Shown: positions 23,844 through 33,016 of the stretch, piece after piece
Numbering within the stretch: position 1 is the first letter of the stretch
Layout of the letters: each line of letters begins with the position of its first letter
Assembly (NCBI GenBank): GCA_007618135.1
Contig: PHFX01000020.1
Span: forward strand, 1 to 34,794
DNA length: 34,794 bases
DNA from: Candidatus Brocadia sp. WS118
GTDB taxonomy: Bacteria; Planctomycetota; Brocadiia; Brocadiales; Brocadiaceae
Reading direction: 5' to 3'
The notes under the pieces: generated by a model
Told to the model about the DNA's origin: nothing
The model's database searches: none
Seen by the model: the letters and a program-made list of their open reading frames with translations, nothing else
Position numbers and translations under genes: made by a program

Positions 23844-26800
23844 ATGTTTCCTTTCAAGTCAATTAAAAACCGGTTAATACTGATCCTCCTGCTCTGCTCG
23901 TTTACGCCCTTATTGTTGCTGCGGTTTATGGCATTTCCCAAGGCACAAAAGGATCTGGAAGAGGCCTTGATACGAAACCTGGAGGGGGTCAAGCAAAAGC
24001 AGGTCGAGATTGTAAAGATGTGGTTTGAAGAAAGAAAGCGAGACGCAAAGGTAGTAAGCAGAAATGTGTCTTCGCTCATGGAACGGAGCGTGGATGATAA
24101 GTTCAGAGGTTTCCCAAAGATAAACGATTACCTTGAGATAGTTAAGTCAGAGTATGGATACAAAGCAGTATGCATTAGTTTGCGTGACGGAACGGTGCTG
24201 GTAGCCACAGAACGGGAATGCATAGGTTCCAGCATCATGAACGATGATTATTGCAGAGAGGCATTAAATGGAAGTGTTTTCATATCAAAAATTCAATACG
24301 TTGTTCCAGGCGAGAAGAACGGTAAACAGGGCGACAGCAACGTCCCGGTGTTGTTTCTCTCCGCCCCGCTCACTGATTCTAACGATCGTGTGACAGGAGC
24401 GGTCGTTCTGACGGTAGATACGTCGCCCCTTACCGGGATCATGAAAAGCGCAAAATTAGGAAAAACGGGGGAGACTTTCCTTATCAATCGGGAAGGTTTT
24501 ATGCTTACTGAGTCACCTTTTGCCGATGCAATACAAAAGGCTGGTCTGGTTCAGCAGGGGACAACATTAGCGTTAAGGGTAATAAACCCGCATACGGGGA
24601 AACTTACGGAGGGGGCACAAAAATGTCTGAGCGGCAATGACGGATATGACGCAGGTGGTTACAAAAATTACGATGGCAGGAAGGTGCTGGGTGCGTGGTG
24701 CTGGATTCCTGAGCACGAGTGCGGTTTGCTTGCACAAATTGATATCCGGGAGGGGTATGGTGCGGCGCATAGCTTAAAGACCTTTGTTCTTTCGATGCTC
24801 CTGGTACTGGCTTTTCCCTTGATATTGACGGCATTTTATTTTGGGAAACGGATTTCCGCCCCTATTTTAAAGATAACGGAGATGACGAAAAAAATTACCA
24901 GCGGCGACCTGGGGCAACGGGTAAAGGATCGCGGCAAAAAAGACGAAATTAGCGAGCTGGCACAGGCTTTCAACGTGATGGCTGAATCCCTGGAGGAAAA
25001 AACGGTTAAACTAAGAAATTATACCGCCGACCTGGAGAATACGGTAAAAGAGAGGACCCTGAAGCTGCAGGAAACGACGAATTTTTTAAATAGTATTTTA
25101 GCAGGTTCTACGGAATATTCGATTATTGCAGAAGATTTGAATGGCAATATCCTCGCGTTTAATAAAGGGGCGAGTCTGATTTATGGTTATAAACCAGAAG
25201 AAATGATTGGTGTGGCGAATGTGAGGGTCCTTCATACCGGGGAAGATTTAAAAGGGGGAAAGGTCGACCGTATGCTGGAGGTTGCGCGCACAACGGGCCG
25301 GTATGAGGGGGAAGTTTTCAGAAAGAGAAAGAATGGTGAAGTTTTTCCCGTCCATGTTACGTTCACCTTGCGGCGTGACGAAAAAGGACAACCTATTGGA
25401 TTTGTGGTGATATCCAAAGATATTACCGAAGAAAAGACCGTGACGCTCGAAAAAGAAATTGTTAATAACGTCAATAAGATTATTGCCTCGGGTCTGGATA
25501 TTAAAGAAATATACAAAAACATTTACCACGAATTGAAACGGAGAATTGATTGTGTCTGGCTGGGGGTGGCATGTCTTGTCGACGGGACAGAAATTGTTGA
25601 GGATTCTCATGTTGTCGATGGGGTGTTATTGTCCACCGACTGGTTGCATTGCTACCGGTCTCTTTCGGATGCAACGGCACAGGATCTCTCGATCAAAAAG
25701 GGGATTCCTGTTTTCGTTCAGGACACCCATGAAGGAACGTATCACTTTGACCGGGAATTATCTGAAAAGGGGATACATTCGTATGTTTGCTTTCCGCTGA
25801 AATCAAAAGGAATAACCGTAGGAGCGGTTACCCTGGGAAGCAGGAAAAAAGATGCATTTAGCGAAGCACATTTCGGATTATTAAGTCAAGTTATTCCCCA
25901 ATTGGCTATTGCCATTGAAAATGCAAGACTTTTTTTCTCCACGCGGGAATCGGAAAAGAAATATCGGGACCTTGTGGAAAATGCACCGGAAATGATTCAC
26001 GAGGTTAGCCTGAAGGGAAATTTTATTAACGTCAACAAGACAGAATTGAATAAATTAGGATATTCCCCTGAAGAAATGAGGCGGATGACCCTGGAAGATA
26101 TTGTGCCCCTTGAATATCGGGAAGAAATAAAGAGACTTATCAAGAGGATTCAGGAAACTGGGAGTGGTGAGTTGGAAACGGTGTTTATGACAAAATCGGG
26201 AAAGGAAATCAACGTCGAGATTAACGGGACGGGTCTTTACAATGCAAAAACGGGGGAGTGTGTTTGTGTGAGGGCGTTTGTGAGGGATATTACGGAAAGA
26301 AAAAGGATGGAGGAACAAGTCCGTCGGTCAGAAAAACTGGCATCGATGGGTGAGTTCGCTGCAGCGATTGCGCATGAGATTCGCAATCCCCTGGGTGCAA
26401 TATGCAATTCTGTGGGCATTTTGGACTCCCATTTAAAATTGACAGGGCAGGACAAAGATCTGCTGGAGATGATTGTAGGCCAATCCGAAAGATTAGACAG
26501 AATTATCAGCAATTTCCTGGTTTTTGCCCATCCCAGCGAACCATCCTTCTCTTTGCAGGATATCCGGGAAGTGATTAAAAATACCCTTTTCCTGTTAGAG
26601 CAGGACAGCCGGTTTACCGATCAGGTGGAGCTAAAAGAGGTATACGAGAGTGTATTGCCAAAAGTTTATATTGATCCGGATCTTATCCACCAGGTATTAT
26701 GGAATTTACTGATAAATTCTCTTGAGGCAATGCCGGATGGCGGGCAGATTAAGATAATGGTAAGAAAGACGAATGTTTTTTTACGAGACGCCGTTGAGAT

Positions 26801-27047
26801 TGTGATATCAGACACGGGAGTCGGTGTGCCGGTGCACGAATTGGAAAAGATATTTGAACCTTTTTATACAACAAAGACAGAGGGGACAGGCTTGGGTCTC
26901 TCGGTGGTTCAGCGGATCATTGATGATCATGGAGGGACGATTGATGCCAGGAGTAAAAAAGACAAAGGGACGACCTTTAATATCAAATTGCCTGTCGGAA
27001 ATGAAAAATTAGCAGTTCAGCAACAATTTAGTTTTTTGAAAAAGTAG
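23844..27047 (+). CDS. Membrane sensor histidine kinase: dCache-HAMP-PAS-GAF-PAS-HisKA-HATPase
   Basis: The 1067-residue kinase has one helix at about 8-30 and a second at about 315-333 bounding a double-Cache periplasmic domain (SEYGYKAVCISLRDGTVLVAT; KLGKTGETFLINREGFMLTES). A HAMP linker (about 335-390), PAS (about 410-530), GAF (about 545-690) and a second PAS (about 705-825) follow. HisKA with His844 in AIAHEIRNPLGA and a HATPase (LINSLEAMP, DTGVGVP, GTGLGLSVV) complete it. The last eight codons and the stop come from a MITE-like insertion at 27020. The NtrC-like regulator at 27210 is the likely partner. Its sensor half is paralogous to the protein at 30105. The ligand is unknown; Cache domains bind small molecules. 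Confidence 0.9.
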   Translation: MFPFKSIKNRLILILLLCSFTPLLLLRFMAFPKAQKDLEEALIRNLEGVKQKQVEIVKMWFEERKRDAKVVSRNVSSLMERSVDDKFRGFPKINDYLEIVKSEYGYKAVCISLRDGTVLVATERECIGSSIMNDDYCREALNGSVFISKIQYVVPGEKNGKQGDSNVPVLFLSAPLTDSNDRVTGAVVLTVDTSPLTGIMKSAKLGKTGETFLINREGFMLTESPFADAIQKAGLVQQGTTLALRVINPHTGKLTEGAQKCLSGNDGYDAGGYKNYDGRKVLGAWCWIPEHECGLLAQIDIREGYGAAHSLKTFVLSMLLVLAFPLILTAFYFGKRISAPILKITEMTKKITSGDLGQRVKDRGKKDEISELAQAFNVMAESLEEKTVKLRNYTADLENTVKERTLKLQETTNFLNSILAGSTEYSIIAEDLNGNILAFNKGASLIYGYKPEEMIGVANVRVLHTGEDLKGGKVDRMLEVARTTGRYEGEVFRKRKNGEVFPVHVTFTLRRDEKGQPIGFVVISKDITEEKTVTLEKEIVNNVNKIIASGLDIKEIYKNIYHELKRRIDCVWLGVACLVDGTEIVEDSHVVDGVLLSTDWLHCYRSLSDATAQDLSIKKGIPVFVQDTHEGTYHFDRELSEKGIHSYVCFPLKSKGITVGAVTLGSRKKDAFSEAHFGLLSQVIPQLAIAIENARLFFSTRESEKKYRDLVENAPEMIHEVSLKGNFINVNKTELNKLGYSPEEMRRMTLEDIVPLEYREEIKRLIKRIQETGSGELETVFMTKSGKEINVEINGTGLYNAKTGECVCVRAFVRDITERKRMEEQVRRSEKLASMGEFAAAIAHEIRNPLGAICNSVGILDSHLKLTGQDKDLLEMIVGQSERLDRIISNFLVFAHPSEPSFSLQDIREVIKNTLFLLEQDSRFTDQVELKEVYESVLPKVYIDPDLIHQVLWNLLINSLEAMPDGGQIKIMVRKTNVFLRDAVEIVISDTGVGVPVHELEKIFEPFYTTKTEGTGLGLSVVQRIIDDHGGTIDARSKKDKGTTFNIKLPVGNEKLAVQQQFSFLKK

Positions 27048-27169
27048 GGGCGAAGCATTTGCTATAATTGTCATGAACGCATTCATACCAAAACGGGCAA
27101 ATGCTTCGCCCCTACCCTGCATGATAAATATCGCAATTATTGGAAATTTTCAAAAAACTAAATTGTTAC
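27020..27169. mobile_element. MITE-like element, copy 2 (150 bp), inserted at the kinase 3' end
   Basis: It has the same ends (left GCAACAATTTAG, right CTAAATTGTTAC) and the same inner arms (GTAGGGGCGAAGCATTTGC and complement) as copy 1 at 11164-11312. The flanking octamers GCAGTTCA and GTAATTCA agree at six of eight positions, suggesting an aged target duplication. The element begins inside the kinase frame, supplies its stop at 27045-27047 and separates it from the response regulator. Confidence 0.78.
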
Positions 27170-27209
27170 GTAATTCAGAACAATCTTTTTGTAGGATGAT
27201 TCAGAAATT

Positions 27210-28616
27210 ATGGAAAACGGTAAAATCCTTGTTGTGGAAGATCAGGATGCCATGAGAGAATCCCTCATGATTGCCTTTCGGGATGAAGGGTACCAGGTAG
27301 ATGTCGCGGTAAGCGGGGAGGAGGCTATCCAAAAATTAGGGAACTACGACGGATATGACTTGGTTGTGACAGATTTAAAGATGAAAAAGGTTGACGGTCT
27401 GGAAGTGCTTAAATCGGCGAAAGCCCTGTGTCCGTCCACAGAAGTAGTATTGATTACTGCCTATGGTACTATCAGCACGGCAGTGCAGGCGATTCGCGAT
27501 GGGGCATATGACTATGTGACAAAACCTTTCCGCCATCAGGAAATTTTGAAAGTTGCAAAAAAGGCGATCGAGAAAAAGAGCTTAAAGGACAGAGTCAGGT
27601 ACCTCGAAGGGGAAATGAGAGAGAAATATAAATTTGAAGGCATTGTGGGGAATTCAAATGCCATGCTGGAAGTCTTAAAAATAACTTCACAGGTGTGCCG
27701 GACTGAAAGTACAGTCCTGATAACGGGAGAGAGTGGAACAGGAAAGGAACTGTGTGCCCGGGCCATTCATTATAACAGCCTGCGGAAAGAATGCCCCTTT
27801 ATTGTGATTAATTGTGGTGCATTACCTGAAAATCTGCAGGAAAGCGAACTGTTTGGGCATATGCGGGGGGCATTTACCGGTGCTGTTAAGGATAAGGTTG
27901 GATTATTCCTGCAGGCGCAAAAGGGGACGATTTTATTGGACGAAATTGGAGAGACTTCTCCGTCAACGCAGGTAAAACTCCTGCGGTTTCTGCAGGACGG
28001 CGAGATTCGTCCTGTCGGAGGAAACAAGGCGATACACGTAGACGCGAGAATTATTGCGTCGACCAATGAAAATCTGGAAAAGGCGGTTGAGTCTGGAAAA
28101 TTCAGAAAAGATCTTTTCTATCGCATCAATGTAATCCGTATTCACCTTCCCCCCCTCAGAGAGCGGCGGGAAGATATTCCCCTCCTGGTAGACTATTTTT
28201 TAGAAAAAATTTTAGAGAAACTGAAAAAGGGGAAAAGGGTGTTTTCCGAAGAATCGATGCGGGCATTCATGAATTATGATTGGCCTGGCAATATCAGAGA
28301 GCTTCAGAATATTATAGAAAGAGCCGTTACCCTGTCTAAGAATGAGGTAATCAACGTAGAAGAACTTCCGCTTCCCATCGAGGAATTTACCATGCTTGCC
28401 AGAGACCCCATCGAGGTACAAAAGAGAAAGTCCTTTATTGTAACGACCCTTGCAGAACAAGAAAAGAATGCGATTGTTGAGGCCTTGAATAAATATGGAG
28501 GCAATCAGACAAAAGTGGCGCAGATACTCGGCATATCAACGACAACCCTCTGGAGAAAGATAAAAAAATACAAGATCAGGCCACAGCACGAAATATCGGA
28601 TAAGACAGATCGGTAA
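27210..28616 (+). CDS. NtrC-family sigma-54-dependent response regulator
   Basis: These 468 residues are built as receiver-AAA+-Fis. The receiver has the acidic pair in VVEDQD, phosphoacceptor Asp55 (VVTDLKM), TAYG and KPF. The AAA+ domain has Walker A GESGTGKE from residue 173, the sigma-54 contact loop GAFTGA near 220, ILLDEIGE as Walker B and the arginine region in FRKDLFYRINVI. The C-terminal Fis-type helix-turn-helix reads GNQTKVAQILGISTTTLWRKI. It activates sigma-54 promoters after phosphorylation, probably by the kinase at 23844. The first ATG with a full receiver is at 27210; the upstream AGGATG is weak. I found no -24/-12 element with intact GG and GC in the neighbouring spacers. Confidence 0.93.
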   Translation: MENGKILVVEDQDAMRESLMIAFRDEGYQVDVAVSGEEAIQKLGNYDGYDLVVTDLKMKKVDGLEVLKSAKALCPSTEVVLITAYGTISTAVQAIRDGAYDYVTKPFRHQEILKVAKKAIEKKSLKDRVRYLEGEMREKYKFEGIVGNSNAMLEVLKITSQVCRTESTVLITGESGTGKELCARAIHYNSLRKECPFIVINCGALPENLQESELFGHMRGAFTGAVKDKVGLFLQAQKGTILLDEIGETSPSTQVKLLRFLQDGEIRPVGGNKAIHVDARIIASTNENLEKAVESGKFRKDLFYRINVIRIHLPPLRERREDIPLLVDYFLEKILEKLKKGKRVFSEESMRAFMNYDWPGNIRELQNIIERAVTLSKNEVINVEELPLPIEEFTMLARDPIEVQKRKSFIVTTLAEQEKNAIVEALNKYGGNQTKVAQILGISTTTLWRKIKKYKIRPQHEISDKTDR

Positions 28617-28726
28617 TTTCATTACATACTGAAACTACTATTGCATTATGGAATGTTTTTGGTGTGAGGTATCACATGACCCGGGATGACCTCAAGTGAT
28701 CGCATATTTCAATAAGGTATTGATTT

Positions 28727-28770
28727 AATGCTACTTATATACAATATAGGTAGCATTTTGTTTTTTTGTA
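28727..28770 (+). terminator. Rho-independent terminator after the sigma-54 regulator
   Basis: AATGCTACTTATAT pairs with ATATAGGTAGCATT (14 bp including one G-T) around an ACA loop, followed by TTTTGTTTTTTTG. It closes the kinase-regulator unit about 110 bp after the stop codon. Confidence 0.75.
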
Positions 28771-28813
28771 AGAAGTTGGTATATCTTTCGTAATTATACT
28801 AAAAGCACAATGG

Positions 28814-28831
28814 CGCGTGAGACGTCACGCG
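28814..28831. other. Short perfect palindrome
   Basis: CGCGTGA-GACG-TCACGCG is a perfect 7-bp inverted repeat with a 4-nt loop in the spacer after the terminator. It may be an operator or a small hairpin; no assignment is possible. Confidence 0.35.
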
Positions 28832-28870
28832 TGATGCTAAGAGATTTCATACTTCTCCGATTCTCATTTA

Positions 28871-29031
28871 GAAAGAGGGGAGATTAAGGGGTGTGTAAGT
28901 CGGACATAACACACCTCACGGCCCCTATGGTAGGTCAACCGTCCTCGGTTGACATCATAGTGACAAGAGGGGACGCTTGTCCTGTCAATGAGGGGAGCTT
29001 AAAGTAGGTGCCGAAGGCAGCCTAATTTAGG
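28871..29031 (+). repeat. Mosaic palindromic repeat, copy F (GTAGGTCAACCG cassette)
   Basis: It contains GTGTGT...ACACAC arms, then TAGGTCAACCGTCC/GGTTGAC and GACAAG...CTTGTC hairpins, and ends GCCGAAGGCAGCCTAATTTA. An inverted relative occupies 34626-34794. It fills part of the 28621-29350 spacer; no gene is visible in that spacer. Confidence 0.75.
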
Positions 29032-29034
29032 GTT

Positions 29035-29313
29035 TTAGGAATTTCAATGTAAAATTGTAGCGCTGGGGTTTATCCCCAGCAAATGGCCGACCACAAGGGA
29101 TCGGCGCTACGTCTCAAAAGATGCATTCAAAGAAAAAAGTCGTTGGGTTTTTGTCTTACGGCTGGTTCAATCTTGCAGATTGAACCATAATATTTGAACG
29201 ATACCCAAAAACTCGTGCTGTGAGACGGAATTATATCAAACGTTTCGGTTCAATCGAGGACGATTGAACCAGTGAAGGGACACAGGGTAAAATTTGCCGA
29301 AGGCCTAATTCAA
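29035..29313 (+). repeat. Mosaic palindromic repeat, copy E
   Basis: It starts TAGGAATTTCAA right after copy F. It then carries a GTAGCGC...GCGCTAC hairpin, the AAAGAAAAAAG/GTTGGGTTTTTG block shared with 89-148, and two GGTTCAATC/GATTGAACC hairpins shared with copy B. It ends GCCGAAGGCCTAATTCAA. A new AGGAATTTCAAAG start follows at 29319 but is cut short. Confidence 0.8.
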
Positions 29314-29494
29314 ATGTTCAGGAATTTCAAAGTGGAAAAAAGTTTTATCGGATGTTGAAAAGGAGAAAGAGCGCTGAGGTCAAAAAGGTTGTCGACGTAA
29401 AGTTTGAAGTAAAGGAAAGTCTTGAAGAAAAAGAAGGATGTTTTGCCGGTTTCGTAAGAATTTTTAAAAAGTCATCACAGGGGGGAAAGAGAAT

Positions 29495-30032
29495 TATGCC
29501 AATAACGGAGGGGATAAATAAAATAAGCGCGTATGTAAAAAAGTTGCCCAAGGCGCCACAGCCTGAGCTCACTGCAAGAGAGGTGTGGCTTTCTCTCTGG
29601 GGGGCGCTTTTGGGGATAGGGATAACGGCGTTGCTGGCCTTTACCTGGAAGTGTCCGATGTTATTAGGGTCTTTTGGATCTACCGCACCATTGATTTATT
29701 GTGCGTATAAGTCGCCTCTGGCGCAACCAAGAAATGTCGTGCTGGGGCATTTCCTCGGCGCAAGTATTGGTGTGGTTATCAATGATTTCTTTGGCGTGAC
29801 GTGGTGGTCGATTGCGCTTACCGTCGCCCTTGCTATTATTCTTATGTTTACGACGTATTCGATACATCCCCCGGCAGGCGCAACGGCATATGTAGCTGTT
29901 CAGACGGGGGGATTGGGCGTCGGATATTGGTTTATCCTGAATCCCACGATGTTGGGAATATTTATCATGCTGACCGTGGCAGTGGTCTTTAATAAGATGA
30001 GCAAGAGAGATTATCCAACACATTGGTACTAA
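29495..30032 (+). CDS. HPP-family membrane protein (putative nitrite transporter type)
   Basis: These 178 residues have four to five hydrophobic helices and the family signatures LLGSFGSTAPL, PLAQPRNVVLGHFLGASIGV and SIHPPAGATAYVAVQ, which holds the HPP motif that names the family. Plant chloroplast and cyanobacterial members have been reported as nitrite transporters; that is family knowledge, not shown here. The ATG at 29495 is favoured by the AGGGGGGAAAGAG before it. An upstream ATG at 29352 would add a charged 48-residue extension and is possible. The next genes are a sensor, a coiled-coil protein, a receiver and FocA, all co-directional. Confidence 0.82.
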
Positions 30033-30104
30033 AAGGCGGCATCGATTGAATCTGATGTTCGTGAATCTAAGTGTAACAAAGTTTGCTAAATTACGGAGAA
30101 AATT

Positions 30105-32393
30105 ATGTATATCTCGATTAAAAATCGGATCGTTTTTTTACTGATTGTATTTACCTTGCTGCCATTTGTATTATTGCGGATTATTGCTTACCCAAGAATA
30201 CAATCTGATCTGCAGGAGGTACTCATACGAAACCTCGATGGTATCGGACATAAACAGGCGGAATTGGTAACTACCTGGGCGCAAGAAAGGATGAAAAATG
30301 CCCGCGTTGTAGCAAACAATCCACTGATGATCAAATGTGCAAAGATCACAAAGAATGATAAAGATTACCAGGATGTCGTCCAATATCTGGAGGTGGTAAA
30401 GAGTGAATATGGTTTTAAAGGGGTACTTGTAAGTAATGATAAAGGCGTGGTAACAGTAGCTACAGCAGGGGAAGACGTAGGCAGTGATATTTCGCAGATG
30501 GATTACTTCAATCAGGCATTACAGGGAAATACCTTTGTGTCAAATATTATTCCATCTGAAATCCCGCTTACCAATGAATTTGGTGAGAAAGAGCTGGGTA
30601 TGCCTACGATGTTCGTTTCAACACCACTGAAAGATCGTGACGGAGTTATCATTGGCGTTGTTGCCATTAGAGTCGACGAAAAGACGCTTAACGATCTGAT
30701 GTTAAGTCTTCATTTGGGGAAGACGGGGGAGACGTATCTGTTAAATAAAGATGGGTACATGATCACTGAATCGAGGTTTGCTGCGCATTTAAAAGAGATG
30801 GGGTTGGTGAAAAAGAGGTGTGCACTGGAATTGAAGCTGGTTAACCCGGAAACGGGTGAATTCACCAATGGTGTGCAACAGTGTATTGCCGGGAACAATG
30901 GTTTTGACGCAAAAGGGTATAAAGATTACAGCGGCCTGACCGTGTTAGGTGTGTGGCGTTGGCTGCCTGAATTTAATTGGGGTATTATGGCGGAAATTGA
31001 TAGAGATGAAGGGTATGGAGCTGCCTATAATCTTAAATATATTGTGACTTCGGTTTTGCTGGTGATTGCATTTCCTATTGTGATTGTGGCGTATTTTATT
31101 GGTAGAAAGACGTCGACACCGATTATTAAGTTGAGAGAAGTAACCGAAAAGATGGCATCAGGGGATTTAACCCAACGGGTGGACATCAAGCGGGACGACG
31201 AGATTGGAATATTAGCGAATTCTTTTAACACCATGGCGAAATCTTTGGATGAGAAAACAAAGGAAGTGACCGAGTCCGAGAAACGTTACCGGGGATTGTT
31301 TGGTTCTATAAAGGAAGGGGTTTATCAGTCGGATCCTGGCGCTGATGGTGTTTTTACCTTTATTAATAAGGCGGGAGCTGAAATATTAGGCTATAGCACC
31401 CCGGAAGAGGTGATCGGGACAAAGGTAAAAGATATTTATGTAGATTCGGAAGACCGAAGGCGCCTTTGCGAGAAACTTGAAAAAGATGGTATTTGGAGGG
31501 ATTTTGTGTCCCTGTGTAAAAGAAAAAATGGCGATAGCTTTTATGCAGAACGCACAAGCAATATGCTTCGGGACGAGAAAGGGATTCCTGTGGCAATTTA
31601 CGGAGTATTCCGGGATATCTCAGAAAGGAAAAAGGCTGAGCAGGAGGTTACGGAATCAGAAAAGAGGTATCGATTGTTATTCGATTCCATAAAAGAGGGT
31701 GTTTATCAATCCGAGCCAGGACCTGAAGGTGTATTTACCTGGATTAACCTGGCTGGCGCAGAAATTCTCGGGTATAAATCTCCGGAAGAAGTTATAGGAA
31801 CGAAAGTAAAGGATGTTTACGTAAATCCAGATGATCGTATCAAGCTTCTCGAAAAACTCGAGAAAGAGAGGGCGTGGAAAGGTTTTGTCTCTTTTTGTAA
31901 GCGAAAAACAGGAGAACGTTTCTATATGGAACGGACGTCTAATCTGGTCGTTGATGAAAAGGGTAAGGCCGTTCGGGTTGATGGAATATTCAGAGATATT
32001 ACCGAGCGGAAGAAATTTGAGGAGGAATTACAGGAATCAGAAAAACATCACCGGCAATTGCTGAACTCGTTGAAGGAAGGAATATATCAGTCTGAATCGG
32101 CAGAAGATGGGGTTTTTACGTGGATTAATCAGGCCGGTGCTGAAATTCTCGGTTACAGTTCGCCGGAAGAAGTAATTGGGACGCGGGTAAAAGACCTATA
32201 CGTGAATCCGGATGACCGGAAGGAATTACTTGAGAAATTGGAAAAGGAAGGGGTATGGAGGGATTTTACCTCATATTGCAAGAGGAAAAATGGTGAACGG
32301 TTTATTTCCGAACGTACATGCAACCTCGTGCGTGATGAAAACGGAAAACCGATAAGAATTGAAGGTGTATTTAGGGACATAACGGAAAGATAA
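30105..32393 (+). CDS. dCache-HAMP sensor with three tandem PAS units and no output domain
   Basis: This 762-residue protein has a transmembrane helix at about 8-28, a dCache periplasmic domain and a second helix near 310-330. A HAMP domain (about 333-385) leads to three PAS/PAC units of exactly 127-residue period starting near residues 390, 517 and 644. Each unit reads SEK..R.L..S.KEG.YQS, then GAEILGY and FRDI(S/T)ER. The protein stops at the end of the third PAC: no HisKA, GGDEF or methyl-accepting segment follows. The N-terminal ~380 residues are paralogous to the kinase at 23844. GGAG precedes the ATG. It must signal through a partner, perhaps the coiled-coil protein next door, or be a truncated kinase. 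Confidence 0.88.
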   Translation: MYISIKNRIVFLLIVFTLLPFVLLRIIAYPRIQSDLQEVLIRNLDGIGHKQAELVTTWAQERMKNARVVANNPLMIKCAKITKNDKDYQDVVQYLEVVKSEYGFKGVLVSNDKGVVTVATAGEDVGSDISQMDYFNQALQGNTFVSNIIPSEIPLTNEFGEKELGMPTMFVSTPLKDRDGVIIGVVAIRVDEKTLNDLMLSLHLGKTGETYLLNKDGYMITESRFAAHLKEMGLVKKRCALELKLVNPETGEFTNGVQQCIAGNNGFDAKGYKDYSGLTVLGVWRWLPEFNWGIMAEIDRDEGYGAAYNLKYIVTSVLLVIAFPIVIVAYFIGRKTSTPIIKLREVTEKMASGDLTQRVDIKRDDEIGILANSFNTMAKSLDEKTKEVTESEKRYRGLFGSIKEGVYQSDPGADGVFTFINKAGAEILGYSTPEEVIGTKVKDIYVDSEDRRRLCEKLEKDGIWRDFVSLCKRKNGDSFYAERTSNMLRDEKGIPVAIYGVFRDISERKKAEQEVTESEKRYRLLFDSIKEGVYQSEPGPEGVFTWINLAGAEILGYKSPEEVIGTKVKDVYVNPDDRIKLLEKLEKERAWKGFVSFCKRKTGERFYMERTSNLVVDEKGKAVRVDGIFRDITERKKFEEELQESEKHHRQLLNSLKEGIYQSESAEDGVFTWINQAGAEILGYSSPEEVIGTRVKDLYVNPDDRKELLEKLEKEGVWRDFTSYCKRKNGERFISERTCNLVRDENGKPIRIEGVFRDITER

Positions 32394-32446
32394 TGCGATT
32401 ATTTTTAAAAGAATTGAAATACACTGAACGTGGGGAGTAGAGAATT

Positions 32447-32980
32447 ATGGGAAACGGAGCGGCAAAGGGTTTGTCGGTAAATGCGAAGACCCTTATTATG
32501 ATATTGTTGTTTGTAAATGTCGGGTTTGCATTCAAGATGATTCATAAGTATTACGCAATGAAAGAGGCAGGCTATATCAGGGAAAAGACGTTTCGTGATC
32601 AGCTTGAGACACGGGTAATGAAGGCCTTTGGTTCCATGGAAGAGTTGAACAAGATGGTGAATGATATTACCGGGCGAAAGGAAGAGGCAGAAAAGATCGC
32701 AGCCTCTTTCCAGGAGCAAGGTGAGCAATTAAAGTTTACAAACAAAAACCTTGAAGAGGCAAAGACACATCTGGAGGAGGAAAAGGCGCGGCTGCAAAGG
32801 GAGATCTGGGAGCTAGAGGACTCGCTGTCGCTTGCAAAAAAGACGTTAAGTAATAAAGATTTAACCATTCAGGAGCTTATGAATAATTTGGATATCCTTG
32901 GAAAGGAAAAGGCAACGCTCAAGAAACAGCTTGAGGAATATTCAAAAACACCAGGAGCGTGGAGTCTTCCCAAGCAGTAA
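32447..32980 (+). CDS. Membrane-anchored coiled-coil protein of unknown function
   Basis: These 177 residues have one hydrophobic helix (about 10-27, KTLIMILLFVNVGFAF) followed by a long, heavily charged alpha-helical coiled coil (about 55-165, heptads rich in Lys, Glu and Leu, for example LEEAKTHLEEEKARLQREI). The C-terminus is a short proline-containing tail. No family is recognised. GGGGAG precedes the ATG. Its position between the kinase-less sensor and the degenerate receiver, in a tight co-directional row, suggests a structural or signalling bridge at the membrane; that is inference. Confidence 0.75.
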   Translation: MGNGAAKGLSVNAKTLIMILLFVNVGFAFKMIHKYYAMKEAGYIREKTFRDQLETRVMKAFGSMEELNKMVNDITGRKEEAEKIAASFQEQGEQLKFTNKNLEEAKTHLEEEKARLQREIWELEDSLSLAKKTLSNKDLTIQELMNNLDILGKEKATLKKQLEEYSKTPGAWSLPKQ

Positions 32981-33016
32981 GACTTACATTCATGATACAT
33001 CCGACGAAAGATTTTT

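Noticed and set aside
29352-29494. N-terminal extension of the HPP protein
   Set aside because: The frame is open, but the ATG at 29352 lacks a ribosome-binding site, whereas 29495 has a G-rich one and gives the usual family length; kept only as an alternative start.
30072-30087. Sigma-54 -24/-12 element before the PAS sensor
   Set aside because: TGTAAC-N5-TTGCT has the right spacing but lacks the essential GG of the -24 box.
32599-32868. Minus-strand frame inside the coiled-coil gene
   Set aside because: A serine-rich antisense translation is the expected shadow of Lys/Glu-rich heptads.
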